Origin: Candidatus Mediterraneibacter stercoripullorum
Lineage (GTDB): Bacteria > Bacillota > Clostridia > Lachnospirales > Lachnospiraceae
Reading direction: 5' to 3'
NCBI GenBank assembly: GCA_019115765.1
Contig: DXCZ01000019.1
Coordinates: 1-56,513 of the forward strand
DNA: 56,513 nt
Positions 42,643 to 50,937 of the stretch are shown piece after piece (positions within the stretch are counted from its first letter, which is position 1; every line of letters begins with the position of its first letter). A program made the translations under genes and the position numbers. The notes beneath the pieces were generated by a model. It made no database searches. It was not told where the DNA came from and saw nothing but the letters and a program-made list of their open reading frames with translations.

Positions 42643-42665
42643 CTTTAAAGCGTTGCGCTTTAAAG
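42643..42665 (+). promoter_or_regulatory. Perfect palindrome upstream of the symporter gene
   Basis: CTTTAAAGCG-ttg-CGCTTTAAAG, a perfect 10-bp inverted repeat, preceded by a further copy of ATGCTTTAA. It lies 46 bases before the symporter start and has the shape of a repressor operator or a short leader hairpin. Confidence 0.55.
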
Positions 42666-42710
42666 TGAACAAGCAAAGAGCAGTTAACTAAGAGAAAGAG
42701 AGGAATAGAT

Positions 42711-44249
42711 ATGGGGATTAAGATTGCACTGCTTATTATATTTTTTGCCGTAATGGTGGGGGTAGGGATTTATTCCAGAAGACACGTTACAACGGTGGAT
42801 GGATTTGTGCTCGGCAGTCGGTCGGTGGGTCCGTGGCTGACAGCTTTTGCATATGGCACATCTTATTTTTCTGCAGTTGTGTTTGTAGGTTATGCAGGAC
42901 AGTTCGGATGGAAATACGGGCTTGCCAGCACATGGATCGGCATAGGGAATGCCGTACTGGGAAGTCTTCTCGCCTGGGTTGTGCTTGGAAGAAGAACGAA
43001 AGTCATGACGCAGCATCTCGGGAGCAAGACGATGCCGGACTTTTTTGGAGAACGCTACGGCAGCAAAGCACTTAAGATTACGGCTTCGGTGATTGTATTT
43101 GTGTTTCTGATCCCATACACCGCGTCAGTATACAATGGGCTGTCCAGGCTTTTTGAAATGGCATTTGATATTCCATATACATGGTGCGTGGTGGGAATGG
43201 CATTGTTTACAGCTGTATATGTCATACTGGGTGGATATATGGCAACGGCTATCAATGACTTTATCCAGGGGATCATCATGCTGGTCGGGATCGTGGCTGT
43301 GATCGCGGCGGTGCTGAATGGTCAGGGAGGATTTATGAATGCCGTATATGAGATGGCGCAGCTCCCAAGCGACGTAGCTGTTACACAAGGGCAGCCGGGG
43401 GCGTTTACCTCCTTTTTCGGACCTGATCCTCTGAACCTCCTGGGTGTAGTGATCCTGACATCACTGGGGACATGGGGACTCCCCCAGATGATTGGAAAGT
43501 TCTATGCGATCCGGGATGAAAAATCCATCAATACAGGAACAGTCATATCAACACTGTTTGCTGTCGTAGTGTCCGGAGGCTGCTATTTTCTTGGAGGATT
43601 CGGACGGCTTTTTGATAATCCGGCAATCTACGATCCGTCAACAGGAGCAGTTGTATATGACAGTATTATCCCTCATATGCTGTCTGCACTCCCGGACATA
43701 CTTATCGGAATCGTAGTTGTTCTTGTGTTATCCGCCTCCATGTCCACGCTTTCATCACTGGTGCTGACCTCCAGTTCTACTATGACGCTGGACTTGTTAA
43801 AGGGCAATATTCTGAAGAACATGGGCGAAAAAAAGCAGATTGTAACCATGCAGCTTCTGATCGTATTTTTTATTGTGGTATCTGTTGTGATTGCCCTTGA
43901 TCCGCCTACATTTATCGCACAGCTTATGGGAATATCATGGGGGGCTCTGGCTGGTGCTTTCCTGGCCCCTTTTCTGTATGGACTTTACTGGAAAGGCGTT
44001 ACCAGGGCCGGCGTCTGGGCAGGCTTTATCGCCGGTGTGGGCATTACGGTTTCCAATATGTTCATCGGATTTATTGAGTCATCTATCAATGCGGGAGCAG
44101 TTGCCATGCTGGCTGGCCTGATCATAGTTCCGGTTGTCAGCCTGTTGACACCAAAGATGAAAAAAGAGACAGTAGAAGACATATTTACCTGTTATGATGA
44201 AAAGGTGACCATTACAAAGAAACGGTCTCTGGAGCAGGGACAGTCCTGA
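42711..44249 (+). CDS. Sodium:solute symporter family protein
   Basis: Integral membrane transporter of 512 residues with about 13 membrane helices. Family features are the opening VGVGIYSRRHVTTVDGFVLGSRSVGPWLTA, FAYGTSYFSAVVFVGYAG, GGYMATAINDFIQGIIML (TM6 region signature) and VLVLSASMSTLSSLVLTSSS (sodium-site Ser-rich TM8). It moves a solute such as proline, pantothenate, a sugar or a carboxylate with Na+; the substrate cannot be told. An AGAGAGG ribosome site precedes the ATG. Single-gene unit with a palindrome in its upstream region. Confidence 0.9.
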   Translation: MGIKIALLIIFFAVMVGVGIYSRRHVTTVDGFVLGSRSVGPWLTAFAYGTSYFSAVVFVGYAGQFGWKYGLASTWIGIGNAVLGSLLAWVVLGRRTKVMTQHLGSKTMPDFFGERYGSKALKITASVIVFVFLIPYTASVYNGLSRLFEMAFDIPYTWCVVGMALFTAVYVILGGYMATAINDFIQGIIMLVGIVAVIAAVLNGQGGFMNAVYEMAQLPSDVAVTQGQPGAFTSFFGPDPLNLLGVVILTSLGTWGLPQMIGKFYAIRDEKSINTGTVISTLFAVVVSGGCYFLGGFGRLFDNPAIYDPSTGAVVYDSIIPHMLSALPDILIGIVVVLVLSASMSTLSSLVLTSSSTMTLDLLKGNILKNMGEKKQIVTMQLLIVFFIVVSVVIALDPPTFIAQLMGISWGALAGAFLAPFLYGLYWKGVTRAGVWAGFIAGVGITVSNMFIGFIESSINAGAVAMLAGLIIVPVVSLLTPKMKKETVEDIFTCYDEKVTITKKRSLEQGQS

Positions 44250-44390
44250 CGCTGCAACGCAACAGCTCAGCCTCCGCCATTCGGAAAATCAGACTTTGTG
44301 TTTACCGCGTCTGCACCGCTGTTCTTCTCATACTCCGGCGCTTTGTTCATGGAAATGTTGCGGAAAAATGTGGAAAACTGACAAAATGTA

Positions 44391-44419
44391 TTGAAAAAAA
44401 TGCCAGAATTCATTACAAT
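44391..44419 (+). promoter_or_regulatory. Predicted promoter of the NlpC/P60 hydrolase gene
   Basis: TTGAAA (44391-44396) and TACAAT (44414-44419), 17-base spacer, 52 bases before the start codon. Confidence 0.6.
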
Positions 44420-44471
44420 AAAACCATTGTTACGAGTTAACGGGGATTGTGATGATAAGGGATGGTAGAAG

Positions 44472-45725
44472 ATGAAATTAAAAAGGGCAGTTACAGTGAT
44501 TCTTTCAGCAGTACTTTCCTGCGCTCTGGCTGTTACTCCGGTCATGGCGGATGAAGTAGACGACCTGAAGGAACAGAAACAGCAGACAGAAAGCGAAGTA
44601 GAAAACCTTCAGTCGCAGCTGAACAGTATTATATCCAAGATCACGGAGCTTGAACGACAGCTTGTTCAGACCGGCGAAGAGATCACAAGGACACAGGATG
44701 ATCTGGCTGAAGCGGAAAAAGAAGAAGAGAGCCAGTATACATCCATGAAGCTGCGGATAAAGTATATGTATGAGAGCGGGACGGGCATGGCATCACTGGA
44801 ACGGGTCCTGTCATCCGGCAATATGGCAGGTCTGCTGTCGGAGGCAGAGTACTCTCAGCAGGTACATGAGTATGACCGCAGAAAACTTACGGAATATGCG
44901 GAGACAGTTCAGAAGGTAAAGGACCTGAAGGTGTCTCTGCAGGAGAAACAGAATGAACTGGAACAGTCTCAGACCGAATTTACAGCCCGCCAGGAGGAGC
45001 TGGACACTACACTGACAGATAAGAGTGCCGAACTGGCGGGATTGAATATCCAGATTGATGATGCGGTTAGAAAGGCAGCAGAAGAAGCTGCGAAAAAGGC
45101 GGCAGAAGAGGCTGCGCAAAAAGAAGCGGAAGAGGCCGTTCAGAATGCGTTGGAAGAAGCTGCCGACACCCAGAGTAAGCCGGAGAATTCAGATAAGAAG
45201 CCAGAGAGCGGAACAGGCAGCAGTTCACAGAACAGCAATACGGGAAACAGCGGAAATACGCATAACGGAAACAACAGCAATAACAATACAACGACACAGA
45301 AGCCGGACAGAAATGAGCAGGAAACTGTTACGCCTTCCGAGCCGGAACCTGAGCCGGAACCTGAAAAAAAGCCGTCTCAGAGTACACCTGTATATAATAA
45401 GACTAAGGGTGAGATCATTGTACAGGCAGCGTATTCCCAGCTGGGAGTGCCCTATGTATGGGGCGGCTCTGAACCGGGAGTAGGGCTGGACTGCTCCGGA
45501 CTGGTCCAGTATTGCTACAGGCAGGCGGGCATATCTATTCCCAGATACAGTGGGGATATTATGTCAGAGGGAACGATTGTAAATGATCCGCAGCCGGGAG
45601 ACATCTGCTGGAAACCAGGACATGTGGCGATTTACATAGGAAATGGACAGATGATCGAGGCACCTCATACAGGAGCGGTTGTTCGGGTTGCATCAGTAAG
45701 GGCTACATATTATATCAGATATTAA
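44472..45725 (+). CDS. Secreted PcsB-like coiled-coil NlpC/P60 peptidoglycan hydrolase
   Basis: Exported cell-wall endopeptidase of 417 residues. Sec signal peptide ends near VMADE. Residues about 27-230 form a long coiled coil (PcsB-like, often controlled by FtsEX), ending in Ala/Lys/Glu repeats. A Ser/Asn/Gly/Pro-rich linker with a PEPEPEPE run follows (about 230-305). The C-terminal NlpC/P60 domain has the catalytic Cys in GLDCSGLVQYCYRQAG, His in KPGHVAIYIGNG and a third polar residue region in EAPHTGAVVRV. It probably splits peptide stems at division. Single gene between its promoter and a terminator. Confidence 0.92.
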   Translation: MKLKRAVTVILSAVLSCALAVTPVMADEVDDLKEQKQQTESEVENLQSQLNSIISKITELERQLVQTGEEITRTQDDLAEAEKEEESQYTSMKLRIKYMYESGTGMASLERVLSSGNMAGLLSEAEYSQQVHEYDRRKLTEYAETVQKVKDLKVSLQEKQNELEQSQTEFTARQEELDTTLTDKSAELAGLNIQIDDAVRKAAEEAAKKAAEEAAQKEAEEAVQNALEEAADTQSKPENSDKKPESGTGSSSQNSNTGNSGNTHNGNNSNNNTTTQKPDRNEQETVTPSEPEPEPEPEKKPSQSTPVYNKTKGEIIVQAAYSQLGVPYVWGGSEPGVGLDCSGLVQYCYRQAGISIPRYSGDIMSEGTIVNDPQPGDICWKPGHVAIYIGNGQMIEAPHTGAVVRVASVRATYYIRY

Positions 45726-45738
45726 CAACGAAATATAG

Positions 45739-45833
45739 AAGAGAGCAGCGACATTAGCACATAGAATTCATGTAGTTTTGGGAAAACAGATTACAATATG
45801 TGTGTAAAGAGAACTGCTCTCTTTGATTTTTTG
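45739..45833 (+). terminator. Terminator with long loop after the NlpC/P60 gene
   Basis: 10-bp stem AAGAGAGCAG (45739-45748) and CTGCTCTCTT (45814-45823) followed by TGATTTTTT. The 65-base interior, with its own GTTTTGGGAAAAC hairpin, is longer than usual, so a small RNA ending here is possible. Confidence 0.65.
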
Positions 45834-45895
45834 CTTGTATTATTTGGAACTGTATGCTATTCTGAGTTCAGACAGTCTGACAGTCATATTATTTT

Positions 45896-45977
45896 ATCAG
45901 ATGTGGGATGATTCCCGCTTCCATAGGCAGTGAGTAACCAATCAGTATCAGTGGCGGGTGTCAATCCTCCATCTGAT
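45896..45977. repeat. 82-base structured intergenic segment
   Basis: Outer arms ATCAGATGTGGGAT (45896-45909) and ATCCTCCATCTGAT (45964-45977) pair in 12 of 14 positions; an inner CCCGC/GCGGG stem lies within. It sits in the 500-base gap between the NlpC/P60 gene and recA. No coding frame is convincing. Further hairpins follow: GAACGTCC-GGT-GGACGTTC, and GCGCC with GGCGC. Confidence 0.5.
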
Positions 45978-46066
45978 ATACATTCCGCTAGGGTGCTGAA
46001 CGTCCGGTGGACGTTCGCTTAGCGCCGACCGTAGTGGAACGAAGGGCGCAGAGATTCGGAGATGCG

Positions 46067-46132
46067 GAGATGTATTATGTCGGCTTAAGCTGACCCGGAT
46101 ATCACACCAAGACTCGTGAGCGAGTCTTGAAT
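46067..46132 (+). repeat. Dispersed two-hairpin repeat, copy B
   Basis: Second copy of the 66-base unit at 5584-5649. Hairpins here are GTCGGC-TTAA-GCTGAC (a G-T pair replaces A-T of copy A) and the identical AAGACTCG-TGAG-CGAGTCTT. It ends 19 bases upstream of the recA -35 box, so it is not in the recA mRNA from that promoter. Confidence 0.75.
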
Positions 46133-46150
46133 GTTTAGGGAGAAATGTTG

Positions 46151-46179
46151 TTGACATTTTGTGAAAGGTATAATAGTAT
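46151..46179 (+). promoter_or_regulatory. Predicted recA promoter
   Basis: TTGACA (46151-46156) and TAGTAT (46174-46179), spacer 17, directly followed by a LexA box. Confidence 0.7.
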
Positions 46180-46190
46180 ATTAACAGATG

Positions 46191-46204
46191 CGAACAACTG
46201 TTCG
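46191..46204 (+). promoter_or_regulatory. LexA (SOS) box of recA
   Basis: CGAACAACTGTTCG, a perfect match to the Gram-positive CGAACNNNNGTTCG operator, placed just after the -10 box near the transcription start. It indicates LexA repression of recA and induction by DNA damage. Confidence 0.9.
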
Positions 46205-46226
46205 AAAGAGAAGAAGGAGAATAAGC

Positions 46227-47387
46227 ATGGCAAGTAATAACAGCAGCAATATGGAAGAAAAGAAAAAAGCGCTGGATGCAGCGATAGCAAAACTTGAAAA
46301 AGATTTCGGAAAAGGAGCAGTTATGCGGCTTGGGGATTCCAGTTCGCATGTAGCAGTGGAAACAGTACCGACAGGATGTCTGAGCCTTGATCTTGCATTG
46401 GGACTGGGCGGTGTGCCGAAGGGACGTGTGATCGAAGTGTACGGCCCTGAGTCAAGTGGTAAGACCACGGTGGCACTGCATATGATCGCTGAAGTGCAGA
46501 AGAGAGGCGGTATTGCCGGATTTATAGACGCAGAACATGCGTTGGATCCGGTGTATGCCAAGAATATCGGCGTTGATATAGATGAACTCTATATTTCTCA
46601 GCCGGACAGCGGAGATCAGGCGCTGGAGATTGCTGAGACCATGGTACGGTCAGGCGCGATTGACATAATCGTGATCGACTCAGTGGCAGCTCTTGTGCCG
46701 AGGCAGGAGATCGAGGGTGATATGGGAGACAGTCATGTGGGCCTTCAGGCACGGTTGATGTCACAGGCCCTCAGAAAGCTGACACCTGTGATCAGCAAGT
46801 CGAACTGTGTTGTTATTTTCATTAATCAGCTCAGAGAAAAAGTGGGCGTGATGTTTGGAAATCCGGAGACTACCACAGGAGGAAGGGCTCTGAAATTCTA
46901 TGCTTCAGTCCGCATGGATGTAAGAAGAATCGAGACGCTCAAGCAGGGCGGAGAGATGGTTGGAAACCGTACCCGTATCAAGATTGTGAAAAACAAGATA
47001 GCACCGCCGTTTAAAGAAGCTGAGTTTGATATTATGTTCGGAAAGGGAATTTCCAGGGCAGGAGATATACTGGATCTTGCTGCGGGAATTGATCTGGTGA
47101 AGAAAAGCGGCGCATGGTATGCCTATGAGGGAGAAAAAATCGGTCAGGGCCGAGAGAACGCCAAGGCTTATCTTGAAAGTCATCCGGAGGTAATGGAAGA
47201 ACTGGATCGGAAGGTGCGTGCCCACTACCATCTTCCGGGAGCAGATGGATCGCCGGATGCAGGATCATCATCAGACAGAAAAGATGAGGATAAGAAATCT
47301 TTAAAGGATCCGGTAAAAACAGAGGCCAAAGCAGCGGCGGCTTCCGAACCGGCCGGGGATCTGAAGCTTAAGGCGGATAAGGCATAA
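46227..47387 (+). CDS. recA: Recombinase RecA
   Basis: DNA strand exchange in homologous recombination and co-protease for LexA cleavage. The 386-residue protein has Walker [15 protein letters not shown], the [18 protein letters not shown] segment, DNA loop 1 [28 protein letters not shown] and loop 2 [18 protein letters not shown]. The C-terminal tail of about 45 residues is charged and Ala-rich. Start at 46227 with AAGGAG; an upstream in-frame ATG (46188) would put the LexA box inside the coding part and is rejected. Its stop codon overlaps the recX start (TAATG). Confidence 0.97.
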   Translation: MASNNSSNMEEKKKALDAAIAKLEKDFGKGAVMRLGDSSSHVAVETVPTGCLSLDLALGLGGVPKGRVIEVYGPESSGKTTVALHMIAEVQKRGGIAGFIDAEHALDPVYAKNIGVDIDELYISQPDSGDQALEIAETMVRSGAIDIIVIDSVAALVPRQEIEGDMGDSHVGLQARLMSQALRKLTPVISKSNCVVIFINQLREKVGVMFGNPETTTGGRALKFYASVRMDVRRIETLKQGGEMVGNRTRIKIVKNKIAPPFKEAEFDIMFGKGISRAGDILDLAAGIDLVKKSGAWYAYEGEKIGQGRENAKAYLESHPEVMEELDRKVRAHYHLPGADGSPDAGSSSDRKDEDKKSLKDPVKTEAKAAAASEPAGDLKLKADKA

Positions 47388-48001
47388 TGATCATCACACG
47401 TGTTGAACCGCTGACAAAAACAAAATTCCGGATTTATATTGACGGGGAACCCGTGTTTGTCCTGTACAGGGGAGAACTGAAACGGTTCAATATTGCCGAA
47501 GAGGAAGAAATATCAGAGCAGACGGTAGAGAAGATCAATAAAGATGTACTGTTAAAGCGGGCAAAACTAAGAGCCATGCATCTGCTGGAAGATATGGACC
47601 GGACAGAAAAGGCGCTCCGCGATAAGCTGCGTCAGGGAGGATATCCTGAGTCAGCCATAGACGGGGCTGTTAAATATGTCAGCTCCTTTGGATATCTGAA
47701 TGATGTCCGGTTTGCTGAAAACTTTGTGCTGAGCAGGAAAAACTCCAAGAGCCGCCGGGAAATCCAGGCACTGCTGGCCCAGAAAGGTGTTCCGGCGGAC
47801 ACGGCTCAGGCAGTATTGGAACAAATATATGGTGAGGATGGAGAACAGGCTTCGATCCGGCAGATTCTGAGGAAAAAACGGATGGATCCTGAGCGCGCGG
47901 ACGAGCAGACTCTTCGAAAAATATATGGATATCTTGCAAGAAAAGGATACCGCTATGAAGACATCCGTCAGGTGATACAAAATGATTATCCTAATGCTTG
48001 A
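47387..48001 (+). CDS. recX: RecX family regulator of RecA
   Basis: Controls RecA filament growth. The 204-residue protein has an N-terminal beta region (PLTKTKFRIYIDGEPVFVLYRGEL) and three RecX three-helix repeats. These show in ALRDKLRQGGYPESAIDGAVKYVSSFGYLNDVRFAENFV, SRREIQALLAQKGVPADTAQ and GYLARKGYRYEDIRQVI. The ATG overlaps the recA stop by one base, so it shares the SOS-controlled transcript. Confidence 0.93.
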   Translation: MIITRVEPLTKTKFRIYIDGEPVFVLYRGELKRFNIAEEEEISEQTVEKINKDVLLKRAKLRAMHLLEDMDRTEKALRDKLRQGGYPESAIDGAVKYVSSFGYLNDVRFAENFVLSRKNSKSRREIQALLAQKGVPADTAQAVLEQIYGEDGEQASIRQILRKKRMDPERADEQTLRKIYGYLARKGYRYEDIRQVIQNDYPNA

Positions 48002-48026
48002 CATTATTGTGAAAACAGTATAAAAT
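47998..48026 (+). promoter_or_regulatory. Predicted rny promoter
   Basis: TTGACA (47998-48003, overlapping the recX stop) and TAAAAT (48021-48026), spacer 17, 57 bases before the rny start. Confidence 0.65.
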
Positions 48027-48082
48027 TTAACTGTTGTATTTAAGTAATATGTACAATGAAAATTGAATAAGGAGGTGCTCCT

Positions 48083-49642
48083 GTGCAATTAAGTTTAGGC
48101 TTATGTATCGTAATTGCCGTGGCCCTCGCGATTATAGCTGCCGTGGTCTCACATTTTGTGACGGTTTCCAATCTGAAGAAGAATGCGGAAAGCAAGATTG
48201 GGAATGCTGAGGCAAGAGCGCGTGAGATCATCGATGACGCCGTAAAGGCTGCAGAGACGACGAAGAAAGAAGCTCTTTTGGAAGTAAAGGAAGAGTCCAT
48301 CCGGACAAAGAATGAACTTGAAAAAGAGACAAAGGAAAGAAGAGCGGAACTGCAGCGTTACGAAAAGCGGGTGCTTGATAAGGAAGAAGCAGTCGATAAG
48401 CGGTCTGACGCAATGGAACGTCGGGAAGCAAAATTTACGGCAAAAGAAGAGCAGCTGCGTCAGCGTGAAGCCAAGGTTGAAGAGATGAGTCAGAAACGTG
48501 TGCAGGAACTGGAACGAATCTCAGGACTTACCTCCGAACAGGCAAAAGAATATCTGTTGAAAACTGTTGAAGATGATGTTAAGCATGACACTGCGAAAAT
48601 GATCAGGGAGCTTGAAAGTCAGGCGAAGGAAGAAGCTGACAAGCAGGCAAAGGAATATGTGGTCAATGCCATCCAGAGATGTGCGGCCGACCATGTGGCC
48701 GAGACAACGATTTCTGTCGTTCAGCTTCCGAGTGATGAGATGAAAGGAAGGATCATCGGAAGAGAAGGAAGGAATATCCGTACCCTTGAGACTCTGACCG
48801 GCGTTGAACTGATCATAGATGATACACCGGAAGCGGTTGTATTGTCCGGCTTTGATCCGATCCGACGTGAAGTTGCTCGTATCGCACTTGAACGACTGAT
48901 CGTCGATGGCAGAATCCATCCGGCAAGGATCGAGGAAATGGTAGAAAAGGCGCAGAAGGAAGTTGATACCATGATTCGGGAAGAAGGAGAAGCGGCAGCT
49001 CTTGAAGTTGGTGTGCCGGGTATCCATCCCGAACTGATCAAACTGCTGGGACGTATGAAGTTCAGGACCAGTTACGGACAGAATGCGCTGAAACATTCGA
49101 TAGAGGTTGCGCAGCTTTCCGGGCTGCTGGCGGCAGAGATTGGACTGGATGTCAGAGTGGCAAAGCGTGCAGGACTTCTTCATGATATAGGAAAATCTAT
49201 TGATCATGACGTAGAGGGATCACATATCCAGATCGGTGTGGATCTTTGCAGAAAGTACAAAGAGTCTGCAACCGTAATCAATGCTGTGGAAGCACATCAT
49301 GGTGATGTGGAGCCTCAGACTCTGATCGCATGCGTGGTTCAGGCGGCGGATACGATTTCCGCGGCACGACCGGGTGCGCGCAGAGAAACAATCGAGACAT
49401 ATACAAACAGATTAAAACAGTTAGAAGACATCGCAAATCAGTTTAAGGGTGTTGAAAAATCTTTTGCTATTCAGGCGGGAAGAGAGATTCGTGTTATGGT
49501 AGTTCCGGAGCAGGTATCTGATGATGATATGGTGCTTCTTGCAAGGGATATTTCGAAACAGATCGAGTTCGAACTTGAATATCCTGGGCAGATAAAGGTG
49601 AATGTTATCCGTGAATCACGGGCAACAGAATATGCAAAATAA
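48083..49642 (+). CDS. rny: Ribonuclease Y
   Basis: Membrane-bound endoribonuclease that starts mRNA decay in Firmicutes. The 519-residue protein has an N-terminal membrane anchor ([18 protein letters not shown]), a long coiled coil (about residues 30-200), a KH domain ([22 protein letters not shown]) and an HD domain with [13 protein letters not shown] and [11 protein letters not shown]. The start is GTG at 48083 with GGAGGTG before it. A strong terminator follows within 25 bases of the stop codon. Confidence 0.96.
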   Translation: MQLSLGLCIVIAVALAIIAAVVSHFVTVSNLKKNAESKIGNAEARAREIIDDAVKAAETTKKEALLEVKEESIRTKNELEKETKERRAELQRYEKRVLDKEEAVDKRSDAMERREAKFTAKEEQLRQREAKVEEMSQKRVQELERISGLTSEQAKEYLLKTVEDDVKHDTAKMIRELESQAKEEADKQAKEYVVNAIQRCAADHVAETTISVVQLPSDEMKGRIIGREGRNIRTLETLTGVELIIDDTPEAVVLSGFDPIRREVARIALERLIVDGRIHPARIEEMVEKAQKEVDTMIREEGEAAALEVGVPGIHPELIKLLGRMKFRTSYGQNALKHSIEVAQLSGLLAAEIGLDVRVAKRAGLLHDIGKSIDHDVEGSHIQIGVDLCRKYKESATVINAVEAHHGDVEPQTLIACVVQAADTISAARPGARRETIETYTNRLKQLEDIANQFKGVEKSFAIQAGREIRVMVVPEQVSDDDMVLLARDISKQIEFELEYPGQIKVNVIRESRATEYAK

Positions 49643-49667
49643 CAGGAATGATTAACGAAAATAAGGC

Positions 49668-49697
49668 AAGGCCCCTGTCGGAAGACAGGGGCCTTTT
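49668..49697 (+). terminator. Rho-independent terminator after rny
   Basis: Perfect 12-bp stem AAGGCCCCTGTC/GACAGGGGCCTT with GGAA loop and a short T-run. Only 14 bases separate its end from the next start codon, so it also acts as a gate for the NUDIX gene. Confidence 0.92.
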
Positions 49698-49711
49698 CAA
49701 GGAGGTTGAAT

Positions 49712-50266
49712 ATGAGCGAGAAAAGTGAAAAAATCAAAAGACTGAACAGAGAGTTAAAATTTAAAGGTAAAATAATTGATTTCTATCAGGATACAATGGA
49801 GATAAACGGTGACCATACCGTTATATGGGACTTCATCAAACATAAGGGCGCTGCGGCTGTTGTTCCGGTGCGGGATGACGGGAAGATCCTGATGGTGCGC
49901 CAGTACAGAAATGCACTTGACCGCTACACTTTGGAAATCCCTGCCGGAGCTCTGGATGAAGCAGCGGAACCAGGGGCTGTCTGTGCGGCAAGAGAGTTGG
50001 AGGAGGAGACCGGATATCGCAGTGAACACCTTGAGTGGCTGATCAATCTGAGAACAACAGTGGCTTTTTGTAACGAAAAAATAGAAGTATATGTTGCAAA
50101 GGATCTGATCCCGTCCAGACAGCATCTGGATGAAGATGAATTTATTGAGCTTCAGGCATATACGATCGAGGAACTGAAAGAAAAAATCTATTCCGGCGAG
50201 ATCGAGGACGCAAAGACGGTTTCCTCTCTTCTTGCGTATGATGTGAAATACAGGAACAAAGAATAA
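49712..50266 (+). CDS. NUDIX hydrolase, ADP-ribose pyrophosphatase type
   Basis: A 184-residue cytoplasmic hydrolase of nucleoside diphosphate derivatives. The NUDIX box appears as GALDEAAEPGAVCAARELEEETGYRSE, with the metal-binding REXXEE core intact. Upstream is VVPVRDDGKILMVRQYRNALDRYTLEIPAG, typical for ADP-ribose pyrophosphatases of the NudF kind. The ATG at 49712 has a perfect AAGGAGG site that begins only two bases after the rny terminator. No promoter fits between them, so expression depends on read-through or a promoter inside rny. Confidence 0.9.
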   Translation: MSEKSEKIKRLNRELKFKGKIIDFYQDTMEINGDHTVIWDFIKHKGAAAVVPVRDDGKILMVRQYRNALDRYTLEIPAGALDEAAEPGAVCAARELEEETGYRSEHLEWLINLRTTVAFCNEKIEVYVAKDLIPSRQHLDEDEFIELQAYTIEELKEKIYSGEIEDAKTVSSLLAYDVKYRNKE

Positions 50267-50318
50267 ATCAGGTGTCCCGGCATATAATAAACTATCTTGT
50301 GAGATTGGAGAATCTGTA

Positions 50319-50858
50319 ATGAGAATGTTTCGTTCCAGAAAGCAGCTGCTGGCTTTCTTTATGCCGGGATTTTTACTTGGGATCATTTATGTGAACTTCA
50401 TTGCGAAGAGATATCTGGCGGAACCGGGGATTTTCAGTTCAGGGACTCTGGAACAGTTTCTGATGGTACATATATCGGCCGGTGATTATCTATGGTATCT
50501 TCTGAGGGTTCGAGTTGTGCCCTTTGGCGTGCTGGCAGCTCTGGCATTTACAAAAATGAGAAAGCTTTCTGTGGCTCTGTTTCTTCTGTGGACGGGCCTG
50601 TCTGGAGGAATTCTGATATCTTCGGCCATACTGAGCATGGGAATTCGGGGAGGCATTTTCTGTCTGATAGGATTAATGCCACAGTTTCTGATGTATGTTC
50701 CTGCATGCTTTGTTCTGATTTGGTACAGCTGGTCTTATCCGCAGAATCGCTGGAACAGACAGAAGATGGTGTTTGTCCTGCTGATGCTTTCCATGGGTAT
50801 GATTCTGGAGATTTATGTGAATCCGATCATCGTCCGCTGGTTTATCGGCACGTTGTGA
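50319..50858 (+). CDS. SpoIIM-like sporulation membrane protein
   Basis: A 179-residue integral membrane protein with about five hydrophobic helices (for example LAFFMPGFLLGIIYVNFIA, VPFGVLAALAFTKM, GGIFCLIGLMPQFLMYVPACFVLIW). The layout resembles the short SpoIIM-like proteins of Lachnospiraceae, related to the engulfment protein SpoIIM. The match is by topology and the GFLLGI motif and is not certain. It follows the NUDIX gene by 52 bases with GGAG before the ATG and ends at a terminator shared with the convergent spoVB-like gene. Confidence 0.6.
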   Translation: MRMFRSRKQLLAFFMPGFLLGIIYVNFIAKRYLAEPGIFSSGTLEQFLMVHISAGDYLWYLLRVRVVPFGVLAALAFTKMRKLSVALFLLWTGLSGGILISSAILSMGIRGGIFCLIGLMPQFLMYVPACFVLIWYSWSYPQNRWNRQKMVFVLLMLSMGMILEIYVNPIIVRWFIGTL

Positions 50859-50885
50859 TCAGAATGATCAGGAAGGCAAAATGAG

Positions 50886-50937
50886 AAGCCGGGGTACTGG
50901 CAAAGGATAGGATCCTCTGTCAGTGCTCCGGCTTTTT
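50886..50937 (+). terminator. Terminator at the 3' ends of the SpoIIM-like and SpoVB-like genes
   Basis: 14-base arms AAGCCGGGGTACTG and CAGTGCTCCGGCTT (two G-U pairs), followed by TTTTT on the plus strand. The right arm overlaps the last codons of the minus-strand gene. Confidence 0.75.
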
